DNA of 64,000 nt, taken from NCBI RefSeq assembly GCF_947258925.1, contig NZ_CAMYKG010000036.1:29146-93145 (forward strand), written 5' to 3'. The stretch is from an uncultured Eudoraea sp. Its GTDB lineage: Bacteria; Bacteroidota; Bacteroidia; Flavobacteriales; Flavobacteriaceae. Numbering within the stretch: the first letter of the stretch is position 1; the number at the start of each line of letters is the position of its first letter. The translations under genes were made by a program, and so were the position numbers. Of this stretch, positions 9,501 through 18,553 are shown piece by piece. A model generated the notes under the pieces. It saw nothing but the letters and a program-made list of their open reading frames with translations. It had not been told where the DNA came from and ran no database searches.

Positions 9501-9916
9501 GTAAGCTCTTTTCTGGTAACCACTTTTTCAAAAAGTGCGTCGGGGTAGGTAATTATTATCGGAGGTTTTTTTCGTGAATTTATTCGGTTTAACACTTCTG
9601 CCCTTAGCAGAACATTTGAATTGTCAGTTTCTTCAATTTGGTAGGGTCTTCTATAACTACCCGGATAAAATAGCACATCATTTTCACCAATAAGTTGTTC
9701 CAGGTCATTCAGGATATAAGCGGCTTCTTCTTTATCATTTAAAATAAGCAGTAATGGGCGATCCGTTTTTTGGAATATCGCCGATGTTACAAAGGAAAAA
9801 GACGAACCACTAAGTCCTTCGAGGGTGACATTTGATCCGTTTTGGGTAATGAAATCCTGCAGTTTCCTTAATTGAGGAGACTGTGCATACAGTTGCTGCA
9901 AAGAAGATTTGGTCAA
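6557..9916 (-). CDS. mfd: Transcription-repair coupling factor
   Basis: Mfd removes RNA polymerase stalled at DNA lesions and recruits UvrA. 1119 residues, near the usual 1100-1150. In order: a UvrB-like N-terminus (GGIMDVFSF near residue 180), the RNA polymerase-interacting CarD-like module (GDYVTHIDHGIGKFGGL near 435), helicase Walker A GDVGFGKTE near 580, the DEEQ box near 682, RGRVGRSNKKAFCYF near 855, and a C-terminal TRCF domain. The start codon is TTG (9914-9916); no better ATG precedes it. A TATATTTG box lies 16 bp upstream. Transcribed alone, between pdeM and the serine hydrolase gene. Confidence 0.97.
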   Translation of the reverse strand: MTKSSLQQLYAQSPQLRKLQDFITQNGSNVTLEGLSGSSFSFVTSAIFQKTDRPLLLILNDKEEAAYILNDLEQLIGENDVLFYPGSYRRPYQIEETDNSNVLLRAEVLNRINSRKKPPIIITYPDALFEKVVTRKELTKNTLKISTSDKLSLDFLNEVLFEYHFKRVDFVTEPGEFSLRGGIMDVFSFSHDEPYRIEFFGDEVESIRTFDVETQLSTDKVKRIRIIPNVEKKHLNESRESFLQYISKDTVVFLKNPGLIYDRIDLFFEKAQKAFNDLNSELNHSKPEELFSDSSLLKEQLVDFTRITFGGLDQVQKSSRITFKTSPQPSFNKRFDLLISDLKANNKKGYENYIFCSSEQQTKRLHDIFEEVDETVHYKTTVFPLYQGFIDHNLKVVCYTDHQLFERYHKFHLRNGYAKKQAITLKDLNKLEIGDYVTHIDHGIGKFGGLQKIDVEGKKQEAIKLMYGERDILYVSIHSLHKITKYNGKDGAIPKIYKLGSAAWKKLKQKTKSRVKKIAFDLIKVYAKRRLDKGFQYAPDSYLQLELEASFIYEDTPDQSTATADIKKDMESERPMDRLICGDVGFGKTEVAIRAAFKAAENGKQVAVLVPTTILAFQHHRTFTKRLEEMPVKVDYLNRFRTAKEKRIIIDELKSGKIDIIIGTHQLANKNIEFKDLGLLIVDEEQKFGVAVKDKLKSIKENVDVLTLTATPIPRTLQFSLMAARDLSVINTPPPNRYPIESHVIQFNEEIIRDAISYEIQRGGQIFFIHNRIENIKEVAGMIQRLVPDAKIGIGHGQMEGRKLETLMLAFMNGEFDVLVSTTIVESGLDVTNANTIFINNANNFGLSDLHQMRGRVGRSNKKAFCYFITPPYEVMTPDARKRIQALEQYTALGSGFNIAMKDLEIRGAGDLLGGEQSGFINEIGFETYQKILSEAIEELKENEFKDLYEETEGKKKVFVRDTQLDSDFELLFPDDYINNTTERLNLYTELNTLKTEEELQKFEIELIDRFGAYPTQVEDLLNSVRIKWIATGIGLEKVVLKKGKLIGYFISDQESGFFQSPEFSNILNYVQKHNKICRLKEKQTRNGLRLLLIFDEILSVSKALEVLEPFAIKKEIPA

Positions 9917-9931
9917 CCGTTAAATTTTGTG

Positions 9932-9939
9932 CAAATATA
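9932..9939 (-). promoter_or_regulatory. Candidate -7 box for mfd
   Basis: Minus-strand TATATTTG matches the Bacteroidota TAnnTTTG -7 consensus and lies 16 bp before the mfd start codon. No clear TTG -33 element is found at the expected distance, so this is tentative. Confidence 0.4.
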
Positions 9940-9971
9940 AATGCTGAAAGCTTGGTACGCCAGTGTTTGGA

Positions 9972-10613
9972 TTAAATTTTTATGACATCATCATCAGCAA
10001 TAGCATAAACTTCGTCATTCTCTTTTTTCTTCAGGGTATGAGATCCTGTAAATTTCCCGAAAGCAGGAAGGATTAATTGATTTTGGCTTTTAAAAAAGCA
10101 AGGAAGGCGCAACGATTGTTTTCCTTTTCCATTAAGTTTGATAGCAGGATGGATGTGTCCTGAAAAATTAAAATAACCCTCCCGGTGCTCAGGATGATGC
10201 GTAAGCAAAAAATTTTCTGAAGCTAATTCAGATACGACCTCAATCCCAATGCGCTGATATCTCAGGGGTGAGATTATATCGTGATTTCCCCTGACTAAAA
10301 TAAATTTTAGCTCAGATTTATTAATCCATTTCTCGAAGAGGTCCCATTCCTTGTTTAATGAAGAATGGAACAAATCTCCTAAAAAACAGACTGCTCTTGG
10401 CGCAAAAAAAGCGATCGTTGAATCCATTAATTCAAAATTTTTATAAATGGCACTTTGGGGTACGGCTGCGCCGAATTTTCTAAAATGGGAGATCTTACCC
10501 AAATGAACATCACTTATGAGAAGGGTGGCCTGTTCCTTCCAAAAAAGGGTGCCACTTGGATGAAGCACGAAATTCTGATCTTGAATTTGAATGGTTTGAG
10601 TCATCTTTTTCAA
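9972..10613 (-). CDS. pdeM: Ligase-associated DNA damage response endonuclease PdeM
   Basis: 213 residues, calcineurin-like metallophosphoesterase. The metal-binding motifs are all present: SDVHLGK near residue 34, GDLFHS near 98, GNHD near 129, THHPEH near 156 and GHIHP near 170. Length and motif spacing fit PdeM, known from four-gene clusters with an ATP-dependent DNA ligase, an exonuclease and a DEXH helicase. Here only the helicase is adjacent (10669-13137), 55 bp upstream on the same strand, so the two form a probable operon. Ligase and exonuclease are not in this window. Start at 10613, or at the next ATG nine bases later. Confidence 0.9.
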   Translation of the reverse strand: MKKMTQTIQIQDQNFVLHPSGTLFWKEQATLLISDVHLGKISHFRKFGAAVPQSAIYKNFELMDSTIAFFAPRAVCFLGDLFHSSLNKEWDLFEKWINKSELKFILVRGNHDIISPLRYQRIGIEVVSELASENFLLTHHPEHREGYFNFSGHIHPAIKLNGKGKQSLRLPCFFKSQNQLILPAFGKFTGSHTLKKKENDEVYAIADDDVIKI

Positions 10614-10668
10614 AGATAGATAATGAAAGTCTTAGTCAAAAGGTGGAGGCTAATTCCTTATGTCATTT

Positions 10669-13137
10669 TCATTTAGTTTTCTTCAGAATGGCAGTCATCC
10701 TTTTTATGCGGTCTGCCAACTTTTCACTGGATAGTTTTTCTCTTAATCTGTCGGTAATTAATGGGAAAGAGAAAGGAGTAGGGCTAGTGCAAGGTCTCCA
10801 AACGATATCTTGACCGGCGATGCGTTCAAGCGCAATTCGTAAGCGACCTTCTTCCAACTGATGTTCAAAAGTTTCTCGGAATGCCTGCTGAAACAAAAGG
10901 TTATCTGACTCATAATCTCTGAAGACATCAAATAAAAGCTGTGAATTGCTCTGTAAATGCTTCATTTTGATCCCTTTTTTTGGGTATCCGGTGAACACCA
11001 TTCCACTAATTACCGCAATATCCCGGAATTTACGACGCGCCATTTCAGTTGAATTCAGGCTTTTTTGAAGATCATCAAACAAGTACGAAGCTGTAAATAG
11101 GTCGTTATCAAGAACCTGTTGCATATCAACTTCTTTATCTGACAGCAGTTCAAAACCATAGTCGTTAAAGGCCAGAGAAAAAGTAATAGGGGTTAAAAGA
11201 CTAATTCGGTAACTCAATAAACTACCCATGGCTTCATGAACAAACCGGCCTTCAAAAGGATAAAAAATATGGTGATATCCTTCCTGAGACTGAAAGGTTT
11301 CTATTAGAAATTCATTGGGCTTTGGGACAATACTTTCCAATTGTTGCCTGGCAAAAATGGTTTTCAATGCCCTAATCTCCCGGGACTGTTTTTTTTCGTC
11401 TAACTGTACCGAGTAAAGCTCTTCCCGCAACAATGCCGACATTTGTGCAGATAGGGTTAGTCGGCCACCCATCCACGCAGGTACCTTAGCAGATTTTTTG
11501 GATGAATTTCGTACATGAGCCTGCATTTCTTTTATCCGGATAAATTCCAGGTTTCTTCCCGCGAATGTAAATACGTCGCCCTGTTTTAATTTGGAAATGA
11601 AGTATTCTTCAATGGTACCGATATAGCCCCCTTTTTGATAACGAACAGTAATATTTGCATCACCAACAATGGTGCCTATCTGAAATCTATGGCGCATGGC
11701 TACGCCACGATTAGTTACTTTAAATTTGCCATTATCATTTACCTCAACTTTCTTGTATTCATCATAAGATTGTAAACTTTGGCTACCCAGTACAATAAAG
11801 TTCAAAAGCCATTGCCATTCATCATATGTTATACTTTGATAGCAAAAGGTTTGCTTAACCTCCTGAAAAATTTCATCGGGAAAAAAACCATTTGAAATTG
11901 CCAGGGTGATTAAATATTGAACCAATACATCAAAACTATTTAGATAGGGGATTCTGTCTTCAACCGCTTTCTTTTTTGCCGCATGTTTCAGGGCGGAAGC
12001 TTCTATGAGCTCAATAGCATGGGTAGGAAGAAAATAAATAATACTTTCTTCTCCCGGCCTGTGGCCACTTCTTCCGGCCCTTTGCATAAACCGGGCAACC
12101 CCTTTTGGTCCCCCAATTTGAACGACAGTTTCAACGGGTGCGAAATCAACACCAAGATCCAGGCTGGATGTACACACTACAGCTTTTAAGCTTTCATTTC
12201 TTATGGCTTGTTCCACCCATTGCCGTGTTTCCTTATTTATGCTTCCGTGGTGCATAGCAATTTCTCCTGCAAATTCCGGATATTTTTCCAGGATTTTTTG
12301 AAACCATATTTCACACTGACTTCTGGTATTGGTAAATAGCAATGTTGTCCTGCTCTTTTTTATAATAGGGATGACCTCATCAAGCAAGCGCAATCCCAAA
12401 TGGCCACGCCATGGAAAAGTTTCCATCTCTTTGGGAATAATGCTTTTTACCGTGATCTTTTTTTTGAGATTGGCCCGTACTAGCACAGAATTTTGATGCG
12501 CATTGGATTCCGGTCCCAGCAATACTGCCCGAGCCTGCTCAAGATTCCCGATGGTAGCTGAAATACCCCAAATTCGAATATTTTTTGCAATGCCTTTTAG
12601 TCGTGAAAGCCCAAGTTCTGTCTGTACCCCCCGTTTGGTGCCAAGCAGTTCGTGCCATTCATCAACGACAATTGCCGAGCAGTCCTTAAAAATGGTATCA
12701 TATCCTTTTGTAGCCAAAAGTAATTGGAGACTTTCAGGGGTAGTGATAAGCAGGTCGGGCATCATCTTGCGTTGCCGGGCTCTTTCCTTTGTAGGCGTGT
12801 CACCAGAGCGGATACCTACAGATAATTGTGTATCCAGATCTTGTGTTACTCTTTCAGCAGATTGCTTAATTTCCTGCGATAGGGCTCTTAAAGGCGTAAT
12901 CCAAATGGCTTTAAGACCTTTTTTGTGATTCGTCTTATAATCAGGATTATTTTTTATATAGTTTAGGACGATGGGAAACCAGAGCGCATAAGTCTTTCCA
13001 CTTCCGGTAGGCGCATTTAGAAGGCCGTGTTTTCCCGCTAAAAAGGCCGTCCAGGTTTTAATTTGAAAAGGGTGAGGTTTCCAATCTTGTTGCCTGAACC
13101 ATTCTTCTGCCAGATTATAAAGTCTTTTTTCTGTCAT
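10669..13137 (-). CDS. Ligase-associated DNA damage response DEXH-box helicase (Lhr-like)
   Basis: About 822 residues from the ATG at 13137. That start gives MTEKRLYNLAEEWF, which matches where the family begins; the open frame extends to a GTG at 13236. Superfamily 2 helicase motifs: APTGSGKT near residue 45, DEWHELLGTKRG near 160, SATIGNLEQA near 192, TSSLDLGVDF near 330 and QRAGRSGHRPGE near 355. A Lhr-type C-terminal extension follows. It is the partner of PdeM in a putative DNA repair module and probably unwinds damaged DNA; the activity is inferred from family and context. Confidence 0.92.
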   Translation of the reverse strand: MTEKRLYNLAEEWFRQQDWKPHPFQIKTWTAFLAGKHGLLNAPTGSGKTYALWFPIVLNYIKNNPDYKTNHKKGLKAIWITPLRALSQEIKQSAERVTQDLDTQLSVGIRSGDTPTKERARQRKMMPDLLITTPESLQLLLATKGYDTIFKDCSAIVVDEWHELLGTKRGVQTELGLSRLKGIAKNIRIWGISATIGNLEQARAVLLGPESNAHQNSVLVRANLKKKITVKSIIPKEMETFPWRGHLGLRLLDEVIPIIKKSRTTLLFTNTRSQCEIWFQKILEKYPEFAGEIAMHHGSINKETRQWVEQAIRNESLKAVVCTSSLDLGVDFAPVETVVQIGGPKGVARFMQRAGRSGHRPGEESIIYFLPTHAIELIEASALKHAAKKKAVEDRIPYLNSFDVLVQYLITLAISNGFFPDEIFQEVKQTFCYQSITYDEWQWLLNFIVLGSQSLQSYDEYKKVEVNDNGKFKVTNRGVAMRHRFQIGTIVGDANITVRYQKGGYIGTIEEYFISKLKQGDVFTFAGRNLEFIRIKEMQAHVRNSSKKSAKVPAWMGGRLTLSAQMSALLREELYSVQLDEKKQSREIRALKTIFARQQLESIVPKPNEFLIETFQSQEGYHHIFYPFEGRFVHEAMGSLLSYRISLLTPITFSLAFNDYGFELLSDKEVDMQQVLDNDLFTASYLFDDLQKSLNSTEMARRKFRDIAVISGMVFTGYPKKGIKMKHLQSNSQLLFDVFRDYESDNLLFQQAFRETFEHQLEEGRLRIALERIAGQDIVWRPCTSPTPFSFPLITDRLREKLSSEKLADRIKRMTAILKKTK

Positions 13138-13368
13138 GCTTTCTTTTCCGGCTTTTGATTCTATCGGATATAGTTTTGGATGCCCTGTCCTTTTTAGAGG
13201 CATGTTCCTTTCCATTTTTAGTATAGAATTTATCACATATGGTATGCCTGCGGATGGATTGTGAATTTACAAATTTCTCATTGAAACTTGATGTGAATAA
13301 TGTATCCTGATTTGAAGGGATTTATTAAATATTTTGAATGTTAATTCAAATTATGACCTTTAAAAAAG

Positions 13369-13376
13369 TATCTTTG
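13369..13376 (+). promoter_or_regulatory. Candidate -7 box for the TerB-like gene
   Basis: TATCTTTG fits TAnnTTTG and lies 22 bp before the ATG at 13399. There is no good -33 TTG at the usual spacing. Confidence 0.4.
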
Positions 13377-13398
13377 CTGCCTAAATTACTACAGTTTT

Positions 13399-13821
13399 AT
13401 GCCTATTATAGATTTATATTACCATAGTGAGCATCGGCGGAATTTAGCACATTTTGCATCCTTAGCATCCCTGGCCGCCGTTGATGGAGAAGTTAATCCC
13501 AAAGAAAAGGTTCTATTAGATAATTTTGCCCGTAAACTTGGCATCACCAAAGGAGAGTATAAGGAGGTAATGAAGAAATCCAATAAGTATCCCATTACTC
13601 CTTCGAATAGTTTAAAGGAACGACTAGAAAGATTATACGACCTTTTTAGGTTATTATATGTGGATCACGAGGTGGAAAATGTGGAAATGGCTTTATTAAA
13701 AAGTTATGCCATCGGATTAGGATTTCCCACAAAAAAAGCTAACGAAATTATAGAAAAGTCTGTGGCCATATTCAGTGGCAGGATTAATTTTGATGACTAT
13801 CTTTATATTCTAAAGCACTAG
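13399..13821 (+). CDS. TerB-like (tellurite resistance family) protein
   Basis: 140 residues, all helical by composition. The N-terminal segment AHFASLASLAAVDGEVNPKEKVLLDNFARKLG carries the acidic VDGEV..KE signature of the TerB/DnaJ-associated fold. A second similar helix-acidic-turn segment (LYDLFRLLYVDHEVENVEMALLKSYAIGLG) follows, giving the typical internal duplication. TerB-fold proteins are linked to metal or stress sensing, but the role of this stand-alone version is unknown. It diverges from the helicase/pdeM operon, and its neighbour fbp is convergent. Confidence 0.75.
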   Translation: MPIIDLYYHSEHRRNLAHFASLASLAAVDGEVNPKEKVLLDNFARKLGITKGEYKEVMKKSNKYPITPSNSLKERLERLYDLFRLLYVDHEVENVEMALLKSYAIGLGFPTKKANEIIEKSVAIFSGRINFDDYLYILKH

Positions 13822-13849
13822 CATAGCTTACAAAATAAAAAGGTAAGTA

Positions 13850-14872
13850 TCACTGGGTTTCCAGTTCTCTTTGTCTGGCCATAAATTCTTCGGCTTTTTC
13901 TACCATTTTTGTACTTCCACAAATGAAAGGAACACGTTCATGAAGTTCTTTTGGTTGTATTTCCATTATTCTGTTAAAACCATCACTGGCGCGTCCATTT
14001 GCCTGTTCTGCAATAAACGCCATGGGATTGCACTCATAAAGCAGACGTAATTTACCTTTAGAAGCCATACTGCTCTTAGGGTATAGATAAATCCCTCCTT
14101 TTATCATATTCCTGTGAAAATCTGATACTAAAGAACCGATATACCTTGAGGTGTATGGTCTGTCACCTTCTTCGAGTTGACAATATTTAATATAATCTTT
14201 TACGCCCTGAGGGAAATGAATATAGTTACCTTCATTTACCGAATAAATTTTTCCGGTTTCGGGATACTTCATATCGGGGTGGGAAAGATAGAATGTTCCA
14301 ATTGCCGGATTTAAGGTAAATCCGTTTACCCCGTGTCCTGTAGTATAAACCAGCATAGTTGAGGTGCCGTAAACTATATAACCGGCAGCCACTTGATTAA
14401 TTCCTGGCTGTAAAAAATCCTCGAGCTTAACAGGAGTACCAACCGGAGTAACTCTCCTGTAAATGGAAAAAATAGTCCCTACAGAAACATTTACGTCTAT
14501 ATTGGAAGAACCATCCATTGGATCAATTAAGACAACATATTTATTCTGATGTAGTTCATCATGACTATTTATGGTAATAAAATCGTCTTCTTCCTCCGAA
14601 GCGATACCGCAAACGATTTCCCTGTTTTTTAGGGTTTGTATAAATATTTCATTCGCCATCACATCCAGTTTTTGCTGATCTTCACCCTGGATATTTGTAT
14701 CCCCTGCTGCGCCGAGGATATCCACAAGCCCTGCCTTATTCACCTCGTGGTTTACTACCTTACAGGCTAAACGAATTGCGTTTATCAGTCTGGAAAATTC
14801 CCCTGAAGAGTATTGAAATGAAGCCTGATTTTCAATGACAAATTCACCAAGCGTTTTATATTTTTTATCCAT
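13850..14872 (-). CDS. fbp: Class I fructose-1,6-bisphosphatase
   Basis: Hydrolyses fructose 1,6-bisphosphate in gluconeogenesis. The metal-binding signature [19 protein letters not shown] lies near residue 115, preceded by [10 protein letters not shown]. The sugar-phosphate site [30 protein letters not shown] is near 265. The ATG at 14872 gives [12 protein letters not shown], the usual start, and about 340 residues; an upstream in-frame ATG at 14899 would add nine residues. It diverges from the damaged GNAT/aspartate kinase unit, sharing an A/T-rich intergenic region of about 110 bp. Confidence 0.96.
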   Translation of the reverse strand: MDKKYKTLGEFVIENQASFQYSSGEFSRLINAIRLACKVVNHEVNKAGLVDILGAAGDTNIQGEDQQKLDVMANEIFIQTLKNREIVCGIASEEEDDFITINSHDELHQNKYVVLIDPMDGSSNIDVNVSVGTIFSIYRRVTPVGTPVKLEDFLQPGINQVAAGYIVYGTSTMLVYTTGHGVNGFTLNPAIGTFYLSHPDMKYPETGKIYSVNEGNYIHFPQGVKDYIKYCQLEEGDRPYTSRYIGSLVSDFHRNMIKGGIYLYPKSSMASKGKLRLLYECNPMAFIAEQANGRASDGFNRIMEIQPKELHERVPFICGSTKMVEKAEEFMARQRELETQ

Positions 14873-14957
14873 AAAAAAAGGTTGTTGATATGAGTACAAA
14901 TATCGGTTATTTTGTTAAACTATATCGTTTTCGGAAGCTCTAAGTTTTTTAAGTTTA

Positions 14958-14965
14958 TAACTTTG
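14958..14965 (+). promoter_or_regulatory. Candidate -7 box of the GNAT-aspartate kinase unit
   Basis: TAACTTTG matches TAnnTTTG and lies 19 bp before the ATG at 14985. No convincing -33 TTG is seen. Confidence 0.4.
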
Positions 14966-14984
14966 TGTTTTATTTGCAACAATT

Positions 14985-15405
14985 ATGAAACATCATATTA
15001 GAGAGGCTGTGGCAGCGGATATGCCTGCGGTATTACAACTTATAAAAGAACTGGCCATTTTTGAGAAAGAAGAAAATGCCGTTGAGACCACTGCGGAAGA
15101 TTTGGTGCGCGATGGTTTTGGAAGCCATAAATTATTTCATTGTTTTGTAGGCACTACAAATGGCTCTATCGTGGGCATGGCCTTTTTATATCCACGCTAT
15201 TCAACCTGGAAGGGACCTATACTGCACTTGGAAGATTTAATTGTGGCTGAGGCATTCAGGGGGAGTGGACTTGGTACCGCTCTTTTAGATGAGGTTGTAA
15301 AATACGGATCAAAATTGGGCGTTAAACGTATATCATGGGAAGTCTTGGATTGGAATGATCCGGTTAGATGATAAGGGTATTCAGCAATATTTAAGGAATA
15401 TATGA
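14985..15405 (+). pseudogene. GNAT acetyltransferase gene with internal deletion and frameshift
   Basis: The open frame gives 128 residues: an N-terminus typical of small GNAT acetyltransferases, the acetyl-CoA loop FRGSGLGTALLDEV near residue 88, and ISWEVLDWNDP near 120. It then stops at 15369-15371. The expected NEPAIxFYxxxGA-type helix and following strand are missing. A different frame from 15367 encodes DDKGIQQYLRNI, which looks like this family's C-terminal end, and it stops at 15403-15405, overlapping the aspartate kinase ATG as ATGA. The simplest reading is a deletion of about 60 bp that also shifted the frame. The intact ancestor was translationally coupled to the kinase. The product is probably inactive. 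Confidence 0.8.
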
Positions 15406-16655
15406 GGGTATTTAAGTTTGGAGGAGCCTCGGTTAAGGATGCCGATGGGGTAAAGAATTTGGTCAATGTTCTGGAGGAAACGGGTCATAATAATACTTTC
15501 TTGGTTGTTTCTGCAATGGGAAAAATAACGAACGCCATGGAAGCTGTCTTAGAAGCATATTTTGATGACAAGCAGGCGGTAACGACGGCTTTAAATGAAG
15601 TTATTTTATATCATCAAACCATAATGGAAGCCTTATTTGAAAATAAGGATCATGAAGTTTATGATAAGGTGAATATGCTTTTTGAGGAGGTCAGGGGCTT
15701 TTTAGCATGGAATAAATCTCCAAAATATAGCTTTGTTTATGACCAGGTTGTCGGATACGGCGAATTGATTTCAACTAGCATAGTCAGTACATATTTGAAT
15801 AAAGTTGGGATTAAAAATGAGTGGCTGGATATACGCAATCTGATCAAAACAGATGATAACTATAGAGATGGCAGGGTAAATTGGGAAAGAACACAACAAC
15901 TGATTGCAGAGGGGGTAGAAAAGAATAAATTATACGTTACCCAGGGATTTTTGGCAAGTGACGATAATAATTTTACAACAACGCTTGGCAGAGAAGGTTC
16001 TGATTATACAGCTGCTATTTTGGCCTACTGCCTAAATGCAAATTCTGTTACTATTTGGAAAGATGTTCCGGGGGTGCTAAATGCAGATCCGAGATATTTT
16101 GAAGAGACAAGTCTATTGAACAAAATATCCTATCGCGAGGCTATAGAACTGGCTTTTTACGGGGCTTCGGTAATTCATCCGAAGACCTTACAGCCTCTTC
16201 AGAGAAAAGAAATACCACTTCATGTAAAATCGTTTTTGAACCCAAAGGATGCGGGAACTACCGTTAGTAAAGGAATAGGTATTGAACCGGAAATACCGTG
16301 TTTTATTGTTAAGAAGAATCAGGTGTTAATGAAACTCTCATCCCTGGATTTTTCATTTATTGTAGAGGATAGTATTGGTGACCTCTTTAAATTGTTACAT
16401 GATTATAAAATGAAGGTAGAACTTATTCAAAATTCTGCTATCAGCTTTTCCGTATGTGTGGATAATAAGTATAACAGGCTTACTGATCTATTGGATAAGT
16501 TGTCGGGCAAGTTTAAGGTAGTCTGTGAAGAAGACGTTTCTTTGTATACTATCCGCCATTTTAATAAAGATGCTATAAAATCATTGCAAAATGGAAGGGA
16601 TGTTCTTTTAGAACAGCGAGGTAAGCAAACTTTGCAATTGGTAGTAAAGGAGTAA
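15402..16655 (+). CDS. Aspartate kinase
   Basis: Phosphorylates aspartate, the first step towards lysine, methionine and threonine. 417 residues, monofunctional. It begins MRVFKFGGASVKDADGV, the KFGG(T/S)SV phosphate loop; TLGREGSDYTAAILAYCL near residue 193 and WKDVPGVLNADPR near 218 are further kinase signatures. The region after about 300 (IPCFIVKKNQVLMKLSSLDFSF and following) forms the ACT regulatory part. The ATG overlaps the ancestral stop of the preceding GNAT gene, so the two were or are coupled. No homoserine dehydrogenase domain is fused, and no amino-acid operon surrounds it. Confidence 0.93.
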   Translation: MRVFKFGGASVKDADGVKNLVNVLEETGHNNTFLVVSAMGKITNAMEAVLEAYFDDKQAVTTALNEVILYHQTIMEALFENKDHEVYDKVNMLFEEVRGFLAWNKSPKYSFVYDQVVGYGELISTSIVSTYLNKVGIKNEWLDIRNLIKTDDNYRDGRVNWERTQQLIAEGVEKNKLYVTQGFLASDDNNFTTTLGREGSDYTAAILAYCLNANSVTIWKDVPGVLNADPRYFEETSLLNKISYREAIELAFYGASVIHPKTLQPLQRKEIPLHVKSFLNPKDAGTTVSKGIGIEPEIPCFIVKKNQVLMKLSSLDFSFIVEDSIGDLFKLLHDYKMKVELIQNSAISFSVCVDNKYNRLTDLLDKLSGKFKVVCEEDVSLYTIRHFNKDAIKSLQNGRDVLLEQRGKQTLQLVVKE

Positions 16656-16741
16656 ACAAAAAGGTATTTTTTTCCTATGTTAAAATTCGGGTCCTCTCCT
16701 TGTGATTTTCCTATATTTACTTATACATAGATACAAAGACA

Positions 16742-18553
16742 ATGGGTTTAGTCACCGTAAAGGAAGTTGCCAAAGCAATAAATCTACAACGTTATGGTTT
16801 ATTTGGAACCTTCATGGGATGGATCCTGGTAAGGTTGACTAAACTATCAGATATCAATAAATTTTATAACAGGCATAAAGAATTAAACGGGCCTGAATTC
16901 CTTGATGCTATCCTTGAGCATTATGAAATTGACTTTGAAATTCCCGATGAAGATTTTAAAAGGCTTCCAAAGGAAGGACCCTATATTACTATTAGCAATC
17001 ATCCCCTGGGAGGTATTGATGGGGTTTTATTGCTGAAGTTGATGCTGAAAAAGAGACCTGATTTCAAGATTATTGCCAATTTTTTACTTCATAGAGTGGA
17101 ACCCCTGGCACCCTATATTATGCCGGTGAATCCCTTTGAAAATCATAAGGAAGTCCAAAGTAGTATTGCCGGTTTCAAAAGCGCTTTAAGTCACTTAAGG
17201 GATGGACATCCACTGGGTATTTTCCCTGCAGGAGAGGTTTCTACCTACAAAGATGGGAAGCTAATAGTGGACAAACCCTGGGAAGAATCAACTTTAAAGC
17301 TTATTCGAAAGGCTGAGGTGCCTATCGTGCCTATATATTTTCATGCTAAGAACAGTAAATTATTTTATCATTTGTCTAAAATCAATGATATTTTCCGGAC
17401 GGCAAAATTGCCTTCCGAGCTTACCACTCAAAGGAACAGGGCTATCAAAGTAAGAATAGGACAACCCATATCCATTAAGGCCCAAAAAGAAAATGAAAGC
17501 CTGGAGGAGTTTTCAGAACTATTGCGTAAAAAAACATACATTCTCTCTAATGCGTATGAAAAAGAACGATTAATAGACCAGATACCCACTTCGTTAAAAA
17601 TACCAAAATCTCCAAGAAAGATTGCCGGTGAAATGCGGACAGAAGTAATACAGGGAGAACTAGAAAAATTAAGAGAGAAGGACTGTCGATTACTGCAAAG
17701 TAAAAACTATGAAGTATTCCTGGCTCAGGAAAAAGATATGCCTTTCATCCTTAAGGAAATTGGAAGGCAAAGAGAATTGACATTCCGGGCAATAGGTGAG
17801 GGGACCAATAATGCTATTGATCTGGATAAATTTGACTTTTATTATCACCATTTATTCTTATGGGATAACGATGAAAATAAAATAGTGGGGGCCTATAGGA
17901 TGGGGATGGGTTCCGAGATTTTTCAAAAATATGGCATTGATGGGTTTTATTTGCAAGACCTGTTTGGATTTGAACCGGAGTTGTATGGAATGATGCGACA
18001 GTCTATAGAAATGGGTCGGGCATATATTATTAAGGAATATCAGCAGAAACCTATGCCTTTGTTTTTGCTTTGGAAAGGCATTGTTCATACTACCTTAAGG
18101 TACCCTGAACATAAATACTTAATAGGGGGAGTTAGTATAAGCAATCAGTTCTCAAACTTCTCAAAATCCCTTATGATTGAGTTTATGAAATCTAATTATT
18201 GGGATCCTTACGTAGCGCAATATGTTAGACCCAAAAAGGAATTTAAAGTCAAATTAAATGATGCCGACAAGGAATTTGTGTTTGATGAAACCGAAGCTGA
18301 CCTTAATAAATTTGATCGATTAATTGAAGAGGTAGAACCCGGTAGTCTAAGGTTACCTGTACTCATTAAAAAATATATCAAGCAAAATGCGAAAGTTGTG
18401 GCATTTAATGTTGATCCATTATTTAATAATTCCGTGGACGGCCTGATGTATATTAAAATTGCAGATTTACCCGAAAGTACAGTAAAACCTGTTATGGAGG
18501 AATTCCAGGCTGAGCTAGAGAGAAAGCATTCCGAAAATAGCGAAACTATCTAG
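16742..18553 (+). CDS. OlsF-like bifunctional acyltransferase (PlsC domain plus GNAT/hemolysin-like domain)
   Basis: 603 residues with two domains. The N-terminal part is a PlsC/GPAT-like O-acyltransferase: SNHPLGGIDGVLLLKL near residue 83 and FPAGEVSTYKDGK near 162. The C-terminal part from about 315 is the N-acyltransferase-like domain seen in OlsB/hemolysin proteins (YEVFLAQEKDMPFILKEIGR, then VGAYRMGMG, then LFLLWKGI). This order matches OlsF, which makes ornithine lipids and was described in Serratia and Flavobacterium. By inference it makes an aminolipid of the membrane; the amino acid head group cannot be told. Its stop overlaps the stop of convergent arsC by the 4-bp CTAG. Confidence 0.78.
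   Translation: MGLVTVKEVAKAINLQRYGLFGTFMGWILVRLTKLSDINKFYNRHKELNGPEFLDAILEHYEIDFEIPDEDFKRLPKEGPYITISNHPLGGIDGVLLLKLMLKKRPDFKIIANFLLHRVEPLAPYIMPVNPFENHKEVQSSIAGFKSALSHLRDGHPLGIFPAGEVSTYKDGKLIVDKPWEESTLKLIRKAEVPIVPIYFHAKNSKLFYHLSKINDIFRTAKLPSELTTQRNRAIKVRIGQPISIKAQKENESLEEFSELLRKKTYILSNAYEKERLIDQIPTSLKIPKSPRKIAGEMRTEVIQGELEKLREKDCRLLQSKNYEVFLAQEKDMPFILKEIGRQRELTFRAIGEGTNNAIDLDKFDFYYHHLFLWDNDENKIVGAYRMGMGSEIFQKYGIDGFYLQDLFGFEPELYGMMRQSIEMGRAYIIKEYQQKPMPLFLLWKGIVHTTLRYPEHKYLIGGVSISNQFSNFSKSLMIEFMKSNYWDPYVAQYVRPKKEFKVKLNDADKEFVFDETEADLNKFDRLIEEVEPGSLRLPVLIKKYIKQNAKVVAFNVDPLFNNSVDGLMYIKIADLPESTVKPVMEEFQAELERKHSENSETI

Noticed and set aside
12503..12928. Plus-strand open frame of 141 residues opposite the helicase gene
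   Set aside because: Low-complexity composition and no recognisable motif; the minus-strand frame carries the helicase motifs.
13822..13849. Weak hairpin between the TerB-like gene and fbp
   Set aside because: Only a 5-bp stem (CTTAC/GTAAG) and no T-run, so not called as a terminator.
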